64,000 nt of DNA, from the NCBI RefSeq assembly GCF_008642335.1, contig NZ_CP029191.1, positions 5,208,001 through 5,272,000 of the forward strand. The letters run 5' to 3'. Source of the DNA: Streptomyces venezuelae (GTDB lineage Bacteria > Actinomycetota > Actinomycetes > Streptomycetales > Streptomycetaceae). Under the pieces are notes generated by a model that ran no database searches, had not been told where the DNA came from, and saw nothing but the letters and a program-made list of their open reading frames with translations. Every line of letters starts with the position of its first letter. The first letter of the stretch is position 1. Positions 1-7,912 of this stretch are shown here, piece by piece. A program made the translations under genes and the position numbers.

Positions 1-332
1 TTGTCCGCAAGCAGCTCGCCGACTGGGGTCTCGCGTCCGTCGCCGACATCACCGTGTTGCTCGTGAGCGAGCTGGTGACCAACTCCTTGCGTCATGCCTC
101 CGGGCCCATCGGCGTACGCCTCGTACGCCCCGCGGACCCCGACGGCACCCTCCTCGTAGAGGTGTCCGATCCGCTCCCCGACCCGCCCCTTGAGCGCACC
201 GCGGCCCTCGACGACGAGGGCGGCCGCGGCCTCCAACTGGTGTCCCGTGCGTCACGTCGTTGGGGCACACGTCCGGGTCGTACGGGCAGGACGGGGAAGA
301 CGGTGTGGTTCGAGCTGGCGCTGCCGGGTTAG
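1..332 (+). CDS. C-terminal ATP-binding domain of a regulator (5' end outside window)
   Basis: Open from the left edge (codons in frame with base 3) to a TAG at 330-332. The visible 109 or so residues are a GHKL/HATPase_c domain of the RsbW/SpoIIAB type: an N-box (LLVSELVTNSLRHA) and a G-box (DEGGRGLQLVSRASRRWG), ending in KTVWFELALPG. The same ending closes the next gene, so the two are tandem paralogues at least in this domain. In Streptomyces such domains occur alone as anti-sigma-type kinases or at the end of SpoIIE-like phosphatases. Which of these this is cannot be told without the missing 5' part. Confidence 0.85.
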   Translation, partial: VRKQLADWGLASVADITVLLVSELVTNSLRHASGPIGVRLVRPADPDGTLLVEVSDPLPDPPLERTAALDDEGGRGLQLVSRASRRWGTRPGRTGRTGKTVWFELALPG

Positions 333-505
333 AAGACTGGCAGTGTGCGTAAGGCGTCCTGCACAAGGGCGGCACGGGCCAAAAAGCGTCGAGTCCGTGC
401 TGTGATCGTGAACGCCGTGTGGCGCGGCACCGTAGTGCTGGATACTGCGGGCAGCCGTATGCGGTGACCGGTGCCGGACGCGGTGAGCTGGAGGGGACGG
501 TTCGC

Positions 506-3223
506 GTGAGCGAGATACCAGCGAAGGCGACGGAGAGCGACGGTCCGTCGGTCGACGCGACGGCCGGGGACGCGACGGCCGGCGACCGGCCGAACGCCGC
601 CGCGCCGAGCGCCGATGTGCCGGTCGTCGACCCACCGGTCGACGAGACGTGGCAGAGCAACCCACCCGGTTCGATCTACGACTACATCAAGGTCGCCTCG
701 TTCTCGATCGGCGCCGACGGCCTGGTCGACCAGTGGAGCGTGCGCGCCGAGCGGCTGTTCGGGGTGGCCGCGCGGGACGCCGTCGGCAAGGACCCCATCG
801 AGGCCTTCGTGCCGCCCGAGCTGCGCGCGGGCGGCCACCGCAAGATGGCGGAGATCCTCGACGGGCGCGAGTGGACGGGCGTGGTGCCCTTCAGGCTGCC
901 CGAGGACGTCCTGACGCCCGGCGGGCCGGGCGGCCCGCCCGCGGGCGGTGACGCGGCCGCCGAGCGGGGCGTCGGCGGCCTGGAGGGCGTCGCCGAGGTG
1001 TACGTGATGCCGACCGTGACCGAGGAGGGCGAGCGGGCCGCGGTCTGCATCGTCGTCGACGTCCAGGTGCTCCGGCAGATCGAGACCGACCTCGCCGCGT
1101 CCCAGGCCATTTTCGGCCAATCTCCGTTCGGCTTCCTGCTGTTCGGCACGGACCTGAAGGTGCAGCGCGCCAACCGGCGGTTCGCCGCCGTCTTCGGGGG
1201 CGGCATCGAGGACCAGCGGGGCCGGACCGTCCACGACTATCTGCCGCGCCACGAGGCCGACCGCATGGCCGCCGCCCTGAAGCGCGTCCTGGAGACCGGC
1301 GACTCCGTGACGGACATGCAGATCGTGGGGCCCGCACCCGGCAGCACCGACCGACGGCACTGGTCGATCAACCTCTACCGCGTGCACAGCGGTTCGGGCC
1401 GCCCCATCGGCGTCGCGGGCCTCGGCACCGACGTGACCCGGCGGCACGCCGCCGCGCGAGAGGCCGCCCACGCCCGGCGCAACCTCGCCCTGCTGAACGA
1501 GGCCGGGGCCCGCATCGGCAACTCCCTGGACCTGGAGACCACCGCACGGGAACTGCTCGACGTCGCCGTCCCCGGCTTCTGCGACATCGCCTCCGTAGAC
1601 CTCTACCAAGGCCTCCTCGACGGCGACGAGACACCGCCGGGGCTCGCCGACGGCAGCGCGGACCTGCGCCGCGTGGCCTTCGCGAGCGCCGTCGCCGACG
1701 CCCCGTTCCCGGACGGCAGCGCGCCCATAGACGTGGGCGCCGTGCATCGGTTCGCCTTCACGTCACCCTGCGCCGACGCCCTGCGCGCGGCCCGGCCGCG
1801 CCTGGTCACGGGCGCCGACGACGAATCGGCGAGCCGCCTCACCAAGGGCCTCGTCCAGTCGACGCTCGCCGTGCCGATGGTCGCCCACGACACGGTGGTC
1901 GGCCTCGCCCAGTTCTCCCGTACGAAGGGAAGCGAGCCCTTCGGGGAGCGCGACCGGGCGCTCGCCGTCGAACTGGCCGCGCGGGCCGCCGTCTGCATAG
2001 ACAACGCCCGCCTCTACCGCCGTGAGCACGAGCGTGCGTTGATACTGCAACGCTCCCTGCTGCCGCCCGGCGACCCGGAGGCGTCCGGGCTCGACATCGC
2101 CTGCCGCTATCTGCCGGGCAACGCCGCGACGGAGGTCGGCGGCGACTGGTTCGACGTCATCGAACTGCCCGGCCACCGCACCGCCCTCGTCGTCGGCGAC
2201 GTCATGGGACGCGGCCTGCGCGCCGCCGTCGCCATGGGGGAGCTGCGCACCGCTGTCCGTACGCTGGCCCTCCTCGACCTGGAACCCGCCGAGGTGCTCT
2301 CCGCCCTCGACGAGATCGCCCAGGGCCTCGGCAACCCCGCGGGGCTCCAGCGGGCCACCAGGGGGGCCCGCAAGGCGGCCGACGCGGACGCCGACCTCAG
2401 CGAGGTCTACCTGGCCACCTGCGTGTACGCGGTCTACGACGCCGTCACGCGGCGCTGCACGTTCGCCAACGCGGGCCACCTCCCGCCCGTCCTCGTCGAG
2501 CCGGGCGAGTCCGCGCTCATGCTCGACGTGCCGCCGGGCATGCCGCTCGGCGTCGGCGGCGAGCCCTTCGAGGACGTCGAGGTCGAACTCCCCGAGGGCG
2601 CCCTGCTCGCGCTCTACACCGACGGGCTCGTCGAATCCCGCGACCACCCGCTCGACGAGGGCCTGAACGCGTTCGTACGCGCCCTGAACGACGCGCCGAC
2701 GACCCTGGAGGACGCCTGCGACCACGTCCTGAACACGCTGGACACCCACCACGGAGAGGACGACATCGCCCTCCTGATGGCCCGCGTCGAAGGACTGCCC
2801 ACCGAACACGTCGGCGACTGGACGCTGCCGCGCGACCTGAAGTCGGTCGGCCGCGCCCGTGAACTCGCCTGCGACCAGCTGCGTGCCTGGGACCTGGACC
2901 GGCTCTGCGACACGGCGGAGCTACTGGTCAGCGAGCTCGTCACCAACGCACTGCGGTACGGCGACGGCGACATCAGGCTGCGTCTGCTGCTCGACCGGAC
3001 GCTGGTGTGCGAGGTGTGGGACGCGAGCTACGTACAGCCGCGCCGCCGCCGCGCGCGGGACACCGACGAGGGCGGCCGCGGACTCCAGCTGGTGGGGCTG
3101 CTCAGCGCGGCGTGGGGCTCACGCAGGACACCACGCGGGAAGACGGTGTGGTTCGAACTGGCGCTGCCGGACGGGGACACGGAGCCGATGGACGCGGCGG
3201 AGGCGTTGCTGAGTCTGTTCTGA
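506..3223 (+). CDS. PAS-PAS-GAF-SpoIIE phosphatase with C-terminal ATP-binding domain
   Basis: A 905-aa soluble signalling protein. I chose the GTG at 506 because GAGGGGACGG lies just upstream; an in-frame start at 419 has no such site. Order: low-complexity N-terminus, PAS (about 52-132), PAS (196-316, SPFGFLLFGTDLKVQRANRRF), GAF (325-508), PP2C/SpoIIE serine phosphatase (529-762, with GGDWFD near 545 and VGDVMGRG), then an HATPase_c domain (772-890, SELVTNAL and DEGGRGLQLV). By family, such proteins dephosphorylate anti-anti-sigma factors in partner-switching cascades, gated by the sensory domains. No membrane segment is visible. The target sigma factor cannot be inferred from neighbours. 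It follows a paralogue by 173 bp, so they may be co-transcribed. Confidence 0.93.
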   Translation: MSEIPAKATESDGPSVDATAGDATAGDRPNAAAPSADVPVVDPPVDETWQSNPPGSIYDYIKVASFSIGADGLVDQWSVRAERLFGVAARDAVGKDPIEAFVPPELRAGGHRKMAEILDGREWTGVVPFRLPEDVLTPGGPGGPPAGGDAAAERGVGGLEGVAEVYVMPTVTEEGERAAVCIVVDVQVLRQIETDLAASQAIFGQSPFGFLLFGTDLKVQRANRRFAAVFGGGIEDQRGRTVHDYLPRHEADRMAAALKRVLETGDSVTDMQIVGPAPGSTDRRHWSINLYRVHSGSGRPIGVAGLGTDVTRRHAAAREAAHARRNLALLNEAGARIGNSLDLETTARELLDVAVPGFCDIASVDLYQGLLDGDETPPGLADGSADLRRVAFASAVADAPFPDGSAPIDVGAVHRFAFTSPCADALRAARPRLVTGADDESASRLTKGLVQSTLAVPMVAHDTVVGLAQFSRTKGSEPFGERDRALAVELAARAAVCIDNARLYRREHERALILQRSLLPPGDPEASGLDIACRYLPGNAATEVGGDWFDVIELPGHRTALVVGDVMGRGLRAAVAMGELRTAVRTLALLDLEPAEVLSALDEIAQGLGNPAGLQRATRGARKAADADADLSEVYLATCVYAVYDAVTRRCTFANAGHLPPVLVEPGESALMLDVPPGMPLGVGGEPFEDVEVELPEGALLALYTDGLVESRDHPLDEGLNAFVRALNDAPTTLEDACDHVLNTLDTHHGEDDIALLMARVEGLPTEHVGDWTLPRDLKSVGRARELACDQLRAWDLDRLCDTAELLVSELVTNALRYGDGDIRLRLLLDRTLVCEVWDASYVQPRRRRARDTDEGGRGLQLVGLLSAAWGSRRTPRGKTVWFELALPDGDTEPMDAAEALLSLF

Positions 3224-3267
3224 CGCGGGGCTCTTCTGACGCAGGGCTCTTCTGACGTATGGCTCTC
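3221..3267 (+). repeat. Three tandem copies of a 16-bp unit over the stop codon
   Basis: The unit tgacgcggggctcttc starts exactly at the TGA stop codon (3221). It is repeated with one change at 3237 and in a more divergent form at 3253. Each copy restarts with TGA. No function is apparent. Confidence 0.75.
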
Positions 3268-3383
3268 GCTTCCGCCACCGCCCCTGCCGAAACCGCCTCC
3301 TCCGTAGGGACCGCCTCGGCGGCCGCCCAGGAGTCCTCACCGAACTGGACCGTGGCGAAACCGAGCTGCTTGCAGGCGCCGCC

Positions 3384-4079
3384 CTACCGCAGGCCGCCGC
3401 CGGGGGTCGTACGGGTGGTGGCGCGCTTCCTGCGCCGCTTGTACGCGATGGTGGCGGCGACGCAGGCGGCGCACGCCGCGGCCACGGGGAGGACCAGGTC
3501 CCCTGTCGCGGAGTCGCCTGCCCGCGATGCGTCGGCGCCGGGGTCGGCCGTGCCCGGTGTGATCGCCGGGGTGGGCACGGGGCGGTCGGCGAGCACCGCG
3601 CGGTAGCCGTCCGCCGCGCCGATCGCGGCGCCGGCCCAGTCGTTCTCGCGCAGGGCGGGCCTGATCGCGGTGGTCGCCACGTCCTGCAGCTGGGCGTCGG
3701 TGAGCCGCGAACCCTCGTCCACGGAGTAGGCGAACTGGCGGTCGTGAGTGGCGACGGCGAGCAGCACGTCTTCGAGCCCGAGGCCGTTGCGGTCGGCCGT
3801 CGCGTCCGCCCAGCTCTGCGGGGAACGACCGGAGAAGTCGCGTACGTAGACGACGAAGAGCTGCACGCGTTGGTCGTCGTACAGCCGGTCGAGGGCGCGC
3901 TCGGTGACGTCCGCGCGGTCGCCGAGCGCGTCCACCTTGTCGGTGACCCGCCCGGAGCGGGAGAGCGCGACCGGGTCGTCTGCGACCGCGGGGAAGGCGC
4001 TCAGCAGCGGCAACCAGCCGAGCAGCACGGCCACCGCGACCACTGCTGCCCGCACGGCTGTCGATGAGGACGGCGTCAC
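3384..4079 (-). CDS. TPM-domain (YgcG-type) membrane-anchored protein
   Basis: A 231-aa protein that starts at GTG 4079 with a signal-like hydrophobic stretch (AAVVAVAVLLGWLPLLSAF). An extracytoplasmic TPM domain follows (about 35-165: VTDKVDALGDRADVTERALD, QLFVVYVRDFSG, LLAVATHDRQFAYSV), then a Pro/Thr-rich linker, a second hydrophobic segment (LVLPVAAACAACVAATIAY) and a basic cytoplasmic tail (KRRRKRA). The start is chosen from the signal peptide; no Shine-Dalgarno sequence is evident. TPM domains in other bacteria act in photosystem repair or as phosphatase-like folds; here the activity is unknown. The gene is divergent from a moxR-like gene across a G-rich spacer, and a link to that AAA/VWA pair is plausible. 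Confidence 0.85.
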   Translation of the reverse strand: MTPSSSTAVRAAVVAVAVLLGWLPLLSAFPAVADDPVALSRSGRVTDKVDALGDRADVTERALDRLYDDQRVQLFVVYVRDFSGRSPQSWADATADRNGLGLEDVLLAVATHDRQFAYSVDEGSRLTDAQLQDVATTAIRPALRENDWAGAAIGAADGYRAVLADRPVPTPAITPGTADPGADASRAGDSATGDLVLPVAAACAACVAATIAYKRRRKRATTRTTPGGGLR

Positions 4080-4118
4080 ATTTGGGAGCGTATGGGGGTG
4101 TGTGGGGCTTCGCGACCT

Positions 4119-4141
4119 GGGGAGGGGGGTGGGGGTGAGGG
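4119..4141 (+). other. G-quadruplex motif in a divergent promoter region
   Basis: Four G-runs of 4, 6, 5 and 3 bases are separated by loops of 1, 1 and 3 bases on the plus strand, inside the 200-bp spacer between the TPM gene and the moxR-like gene. The short loops fit a stable quadruplex. It lies on the coding strand of moxR and the template strand of the TPM gene. Confidence 0.6.
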
Positions 4142-4279
4142 CGTTCCGGGGTGGGCCAGCGCAGGCCCCGCAGGCCCTGGGGGCGGCGGGGGCGTCGGGA
4201 ACTGCGTTTCGGTTCGTTCCGTTGACGGTTTGTCGGGGTCGGGGGTTCGGGGGTTCCTGAGTCGGGAGGGGCGGGGGAA

Positions 4280-5494
4280 GTGGGCGTGGGGGTATCGGGC
4301 GGGCGGGGCTCGGGGGATACCGCAGGGCGGCTGCGGGCGATGCGCGACGAGCTCTCCGACCGCTTCTTCGAGCGCGCCGACGTCGTGCGGACACTGCTGG
4401 TCACACTGTTGGCCGGACAGCACTCCCTCGTGCTGGGCCCGCCCGGCACCGCGAAGTCCGAGCTGGCCAGGGAGCTGACGGGCAGGATCGTCGGGGCGTC
4501 GTACTGGGAGATCCTCCTGTCGAAGTTCACCGCGCCGACGCGGATGTTCGGCCCCATCGACGTCGCCGCGCTGTCCCGCGGCGAGTACCGCCAGGTCTAC
4601 GAAGGCCGCGCCACGACCGCGCACATCGCGTTCATCGACGAGATATTCAAGTGCTCCACGGCGGCCCTGAACGAGACGCTGGGCTACCTCAACGAGCGCA
4701 TCTACCACCCGGAGAACGGCGGCGAGCCGATCCACTGCCCCCTGATCGGGGCCATCACGGCGAGCAACGAGCTGCCCACCGGCGAGGATTCGGCCGCGAT
4801 CTACGACCGGCTCCTCGTCCGGATCGAGGTCGGTTACCTGGAAGACCCCTCGAACTTCGCCTCGCTGGTCCGCTCCGCCGTCGGCCGCCCGGCGGAACCC
4901 CGACGGACCACCGTCGAGCTGGCCGCGCTGCAGGAGGCCGTGACCGTCGACGTCCCGTCCGTGGAGGTCCCCGACGCGATCGTGGACGCGGTGTGCACGT
5001 TGCGGGCCGCCCTGCGCCGCAAGGAGCTCGTCGCCTCCGACCGCCGCTGGCGGCAGGCGGTGGGCCTGCTCCAGGCGTCCGCGTACCTCGACGGGCGTCC
5101 GGCGGTAGCCGAGACGGACCTGTCGGTGCTCACGCACGTGCTGTGGAACTCCCCGGCCGAGCGGCCGACCGTCGAGCGCGAGGTGCTGCACCTGGTCAAC
5201 CCCGACGCCAAGGAGGCGCTCGACCTGGCCGACACCATCGAGGAGCTGGAGGCCCAACTCGACGCGATGGCCGGGCAGTCGCGCGAGGCGCTCAGCGACT
5301 GGGTCATCAAGAAGGCCCACAACAAGCTCGCGACGGCGGGACAGCGACTGGAGCAGCTGCGCGAGGAGGCGGCGAACGCGGGACGCTCCACCGCGGCCAT
5401 CGACCGTGTCACCGGCCGCCAGCGCGCCGTCCGTGCCCGCGTCCTCACCGAGGCGCTCGGCGTGGACGCGAGCGCGGTGCAGGCGCAGTTCTGA
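4280..5494 (+). CDS. MoxR/RavA-family AAA+ ATPase
   Basis: A 404-aa AAA+ ATPase starting at GTG 4280 with GGGAGGGG at 4264-4271. Walker A is GPPGTAKS (53-60) and Walker B is in HIAFIDEIFK (about 115-124). A sensor-like ASNELP and an arginine-bearing YDRLLVRIE follow. The early RMFGPIDVAALSRGEY stretch and the substrate loop resemble the RavA branch of MoxR proteins. The C-terminal 110 residues are helical and probably a helical bundle. MoxR ATPases partner with VWA proteins as chaperones that insert cofactors or remodel complexes. A VWA gene follows after 6 bp, so the two almost certainly form one transcription unit and one machine. Confidence 0.92.
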   Translation: MGVGVSGGRGSGDTAGRLRAMRDELSDRFFERADVVRTLLVTLLAGQHSLVLGPPGTAKSELARELTGRIVGASYWEILLSKFTAPTRMFGPIDVAALSRGEYRQVYEGRATTAHIAFIDEIFKCSTAALNETLGYLNERIYHPENGGEPIHCPLIGAITASNELPTGEDSAAIYDRLLVRIEVGYLEDPSNFASLVRSAVGRPAEPRRTTVELAALQEAVTVDVPSVEVPDAIVDAVCTLRAALRRKELVASDRRWRQAVGLLQASAYLDGRPAVAETDLSVLTHVLWNSPAERPTVEREVLHLVNPDAKEALDLADTIEELEAQLDAMAGQSREALSDWVIKKAHNKLATAGQRLEQLREEAANAGRSTAAIDRVTGRQRAVRARVLTEALGVDASAVQAQF

Positions 5495-5500
5495 GCGAGA

Positions 5501-7030
5501 GTGAGGGCCGACAGGACCATGGACGAGGCACCGAGCGGCCACGGTGAGGCGCGGAGCAGGGGAGGGCCCCGGCCACCGGGTCGTGCGGACACTCCTGCCC
5601 CTGTCCGCGAGGGGTGCACGGCGGCCGTCGTCGCGGACCGGTTCGACCGGCTCACATGGCGCGACACCTACGAGCAGTCGGCCGCCCTGCGCGAACTGGC
5701 CGATGAGCTGGGCGCGCGTCACGACTGCGCCACCGACCTCCTGGCCGACGCGTTCCTGGCGGCCTACCAAGCTCGCCCACGGTTGCGCGAGCGCACGGAA
5801 ATGACCCTCTCCAGGATGCTCAACCACCGGGTCATCGCCTCCCTCATGGAGTCACCGGACTTCGCCGAGCTGCACCGCGAGACGGCCGGCGACCCCTACG
5901 CCGCCGCCATGGCCGTCCTCGCGCAGGCCACCGCACTCCGCCGCCTGCTCGACGGCACCCGGGACGCCCAGGAACGGGCCGAGCGGGCGGACAGGGCGCA
6001 GAACACGGCGGCGGAGGCCCACCGGACGCAGGACGCCGTGCAAGACGCTGCCCAGGCCTTGGGAGCGGCGACCCCCGGCATCCGGGCCGCCACACGGCTG
6101 GCCGGGGCGCGGGCCGCCGAAGCCGTGCGCGAGGAGGTGGCACTGATGCGGGCGTGGGGCGTCGGGTCCGGGGAGTTGGAGCGGATACCGTTCGACCGTC
6201 GTGCCCGGCTCGCCGAGCGGCTGCGCACCAGCCGCCTCGCCGCGTGGGCGGAACTGATCGGCCGCTTCCGGCAGATGGCCGACGGGGAGCGCGCCCGCAA
6301 GGTGGAGCACACCTCCGGGGAGCTGATCGGCGTCACGCTCGGCGACGACCTCTCCCGCGTCGTCCCCTCGGAACTCGCCAACCTCGGACTGCCCGCACTG
6401 CGCGCGGTGTTCGCCGCCCGCTACGCCGCCGGGCAGTTGATGCTCTACGACAGCGAGGGCGAGCAGACCACCGGGCGGGGCGCCGTCATCGCATGCGTCG
6501 ACACATCGCACTCCATGTACGTGGAGGGGCCCGGCGGGGTCACCCGTGAGGCGTGGGCCAAGGCGTGTGCTCTGGCACTCCTCGACCAGGCTCGCCACGG
6601 AGGGCGCGACTTCGTGGGCATCCTGTTCGCCGCCGCCGACAAGCTCCGGATCTTCCGCTTCCCCGCCGACGAGGCCGCCGACATCGACCGGGTCGTGGAC
6701 TTCGCGGAGACCTTCCTGGGCGGCGGCACCAGCTACCAGAGGCCGCTGTCGGCCGCCCTGGAGCTACTGGCGGAGGAGTACGACGACGCCGCTCGCACAC
6801 GCGGCGACATCGTGCTGCTCACCGACGACGAATGCGACGTCACGGAGGAGTGGATGCGCGACTGGAACGACGCCAAGCACCGGCTCGGCTTCCGCGTCTT
6901 CGGCCTCGCCGTGGGCGCGCCGCCCGCCGCGGAGGCAGGGTCGGTCCTGGACGCCCTGTGCGACAACCTCCGTGTCGTCGAGGACTTCACCGACGTCCAC
7001 GCCGCGGCCGACCTCTTCCGCGTGATCTGA
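5501..7030 (+). CDS. VWA-domain protein, ViaA/CoxE-like partner of MoxR
   Basis: About 509 aa if GTG 5501 is used; an in-frame ATG at 5519 is a possible alternative and neither has a strong ribosome site. The N-terminal half is Arg/Ala-rich and helical. The C-terminal part (from about 325) is a von Willebrand A domain with an intact MIDAS: DTSHSM near 334, the threonine in GGGTSY and the aspartate in VLLTDDECD. In ViaA, paired with RavA, the VWA domain stimulates the ATPase and recognises the client. The gene follows the moxR-like gene by 6 bp. The client is not evident from sequence. Confidence 0.9.
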   Translation: MRADRTMDEAPSGHGEARSRGGPRPPGRADTPAPVREGCTAAVVADRFDRLTWRDTYEQSAALRELADELGARHDCATDLLADAFLAAYQARPRLRERTEMTLSRMLNHRVIASLMESPDFAELHRETAGDPYAAAMAVLAQATALRRLLDGTRDAQERAERADRAQNTAAEAHRTQDAVQDAAQALGAATPGIRAATRLAGARAAEAVREEVALMRAWGVGSGELERIPFDRRARLAERLRTSRLAAWAELIGRFRQMADGERARKVEHTSGELIGVTLGDDLSRVVPSELANLGLPALRAVFAARYAAGQLMLYDSEGEQTTGRGAVIACVDTSHSMYVEGPGGVTREAWAKACALALLDQARHGGRDFVGILFAAADKLRIFRFPADEAADIDRVVDFAETFLGGGTSYQRPLSAALELLAEEYDDAARTRGDIVLLTDDECDVTEEWMRDWNDAKHRLGFRVFGLAVGAPPAAEAGSVLDALCDNLRVVEDFTDVHAAADLFRVI

Positions 7031-7064
7031 CCCGACCCGGGACCCGCCCCGGGACCCGACCCGA
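7031..7064 (+). repeat. C-rich short repeats between the VWA and SMI1 genes
   Basis: The bases right after the VWA stop codon are copies of gacccg and gggacccg with two CCCGGG palindromes. It could form a weak hairpin but no T-run follows, so terminator function is doubtful. Confidence 0.35.
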
Positions 7065-7159
7065 AGGAGAGAGTGAGCGCGTACGGTGCCCGTGAGCGAG
7101 GCCGGTCCCTTCGGAGGAACGGCCGCAACGGGGCAACGGGGCAACGGGGAGGAGCGCAG

Positions 7160-7876
7160 GTGGGCGGGGTCTGGGCAGGGGTTCGGGAGCGCGTGCTCGC
7201 GCTGCGGGACGCACCGAACCGGCGGGCGGTGTTCGGTGCGTACTTCAAGCAGTCCGGCCACGAGTTCGAGCTGCGCCCGGTCCTGACCGAGGAGCAGGTC
7301 GCCGCGGTGGAGCGACAGGGCGGCGTGCGTTTTCCCGAGGAGTACCGGACCTTTCTGCTGGAGGTCGGGGCGGGCGGCGCCGGCCCCGACTACGGCCTGT
7401 TCACGATCGACCCACCCGAACCAGGGGCGCCGCCCGGCACTGACCCCCGGCCCGGCACCGCCGCGGAGTCCACCCCCGCGGAGTTCCGCCCCGAACGCAC
7501 GGCGGAGTGGGAGGAGCACCAGGCGGCGGAGCCCTACCGGTCGGCCTACGGGGACTCCGACGAGGAGGCCGCCCGGTTCCGCGCCGACTACACCGCCTGG
7601 GACAAGCGCGACGACGAGCTCCTCGACTCGCTGACCGAAGGCGCCCTCTACGTGAGCGAACAGGGCTGCGCCTACTACACGTTGCTGGCGATGACCGGCC
7701 CCGAGCGCGGCACGATGTGGCAGGACGTCCGCGCGGTCGGGGAGGGCGTGGTTCCGTACGAGTTCCTCGGCAGCACGGCCCGAGTCACCTTCGCCGAGTG
7801 GTACCACCACTGGCTGACCCGCGCGGAACGGGTGGCGTGGCAGACACCCGAGGAGCAGGAGGGGAGCCCGGCGTAG
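7160..7876 (+). CDS. SMI1/KNR4-family protein
   Basis: A 238-aa soluble protein. GTG 7160 is preferred because GGGGAGGAG ends 5 nt before it. An in-frame GTG at 7073 has AAGGAG only 3 nt away and would add 29 low-information residues. The N-terminal part carries the SMI1/KNR4 signature (LTEEQVAAVERQGGVRFPEE followed by YRTFLLEVGAGG). The middle is acidic and variable, and the end (LGSTARVTFAEWYHHWL) is typical of the longer members. Bacterial SMI1 proteins are often immunity proteins to polymorphic toxins, but no toxin gene is adjacent. Its place behind moxR/VWA may mean shared transcription. Confidence 0.85.
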   Translation: MGGVWAGVRERVLALRDAPNRRAVFGAYFKQSGHEFELRPVLTEEQVAAVERQGGVRFPEEYRTFLLEVGAGGAGPDYGLFTIDPPEPGAPPGTDPRPGTAAESTPAEFRPERTAEWEEHQAAEPYRSAYGDSDEEAARFRADYTAWDKRDDELLDSLTEGALYVSEQGCAYYTLLAMTGPERGTMWQDVRAVGEGVVPYEFLGSTARVTFAEWYHHWLTRAERVAWQTPEEQEGSPA

Positions 7877-7912
7877 CCCACGCTGTCCGGGACGTGCTGT
7901 CCGGGGCGTGCC

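Noticed and set aside
49..3212. Long open frames on both strands overlapping the PAS/SpoIIE gene
   Set aside because: They are Arg/Ala/Pro-rich translations typical of wrong frames in high-GC DNA, with no ribosome site or domain.
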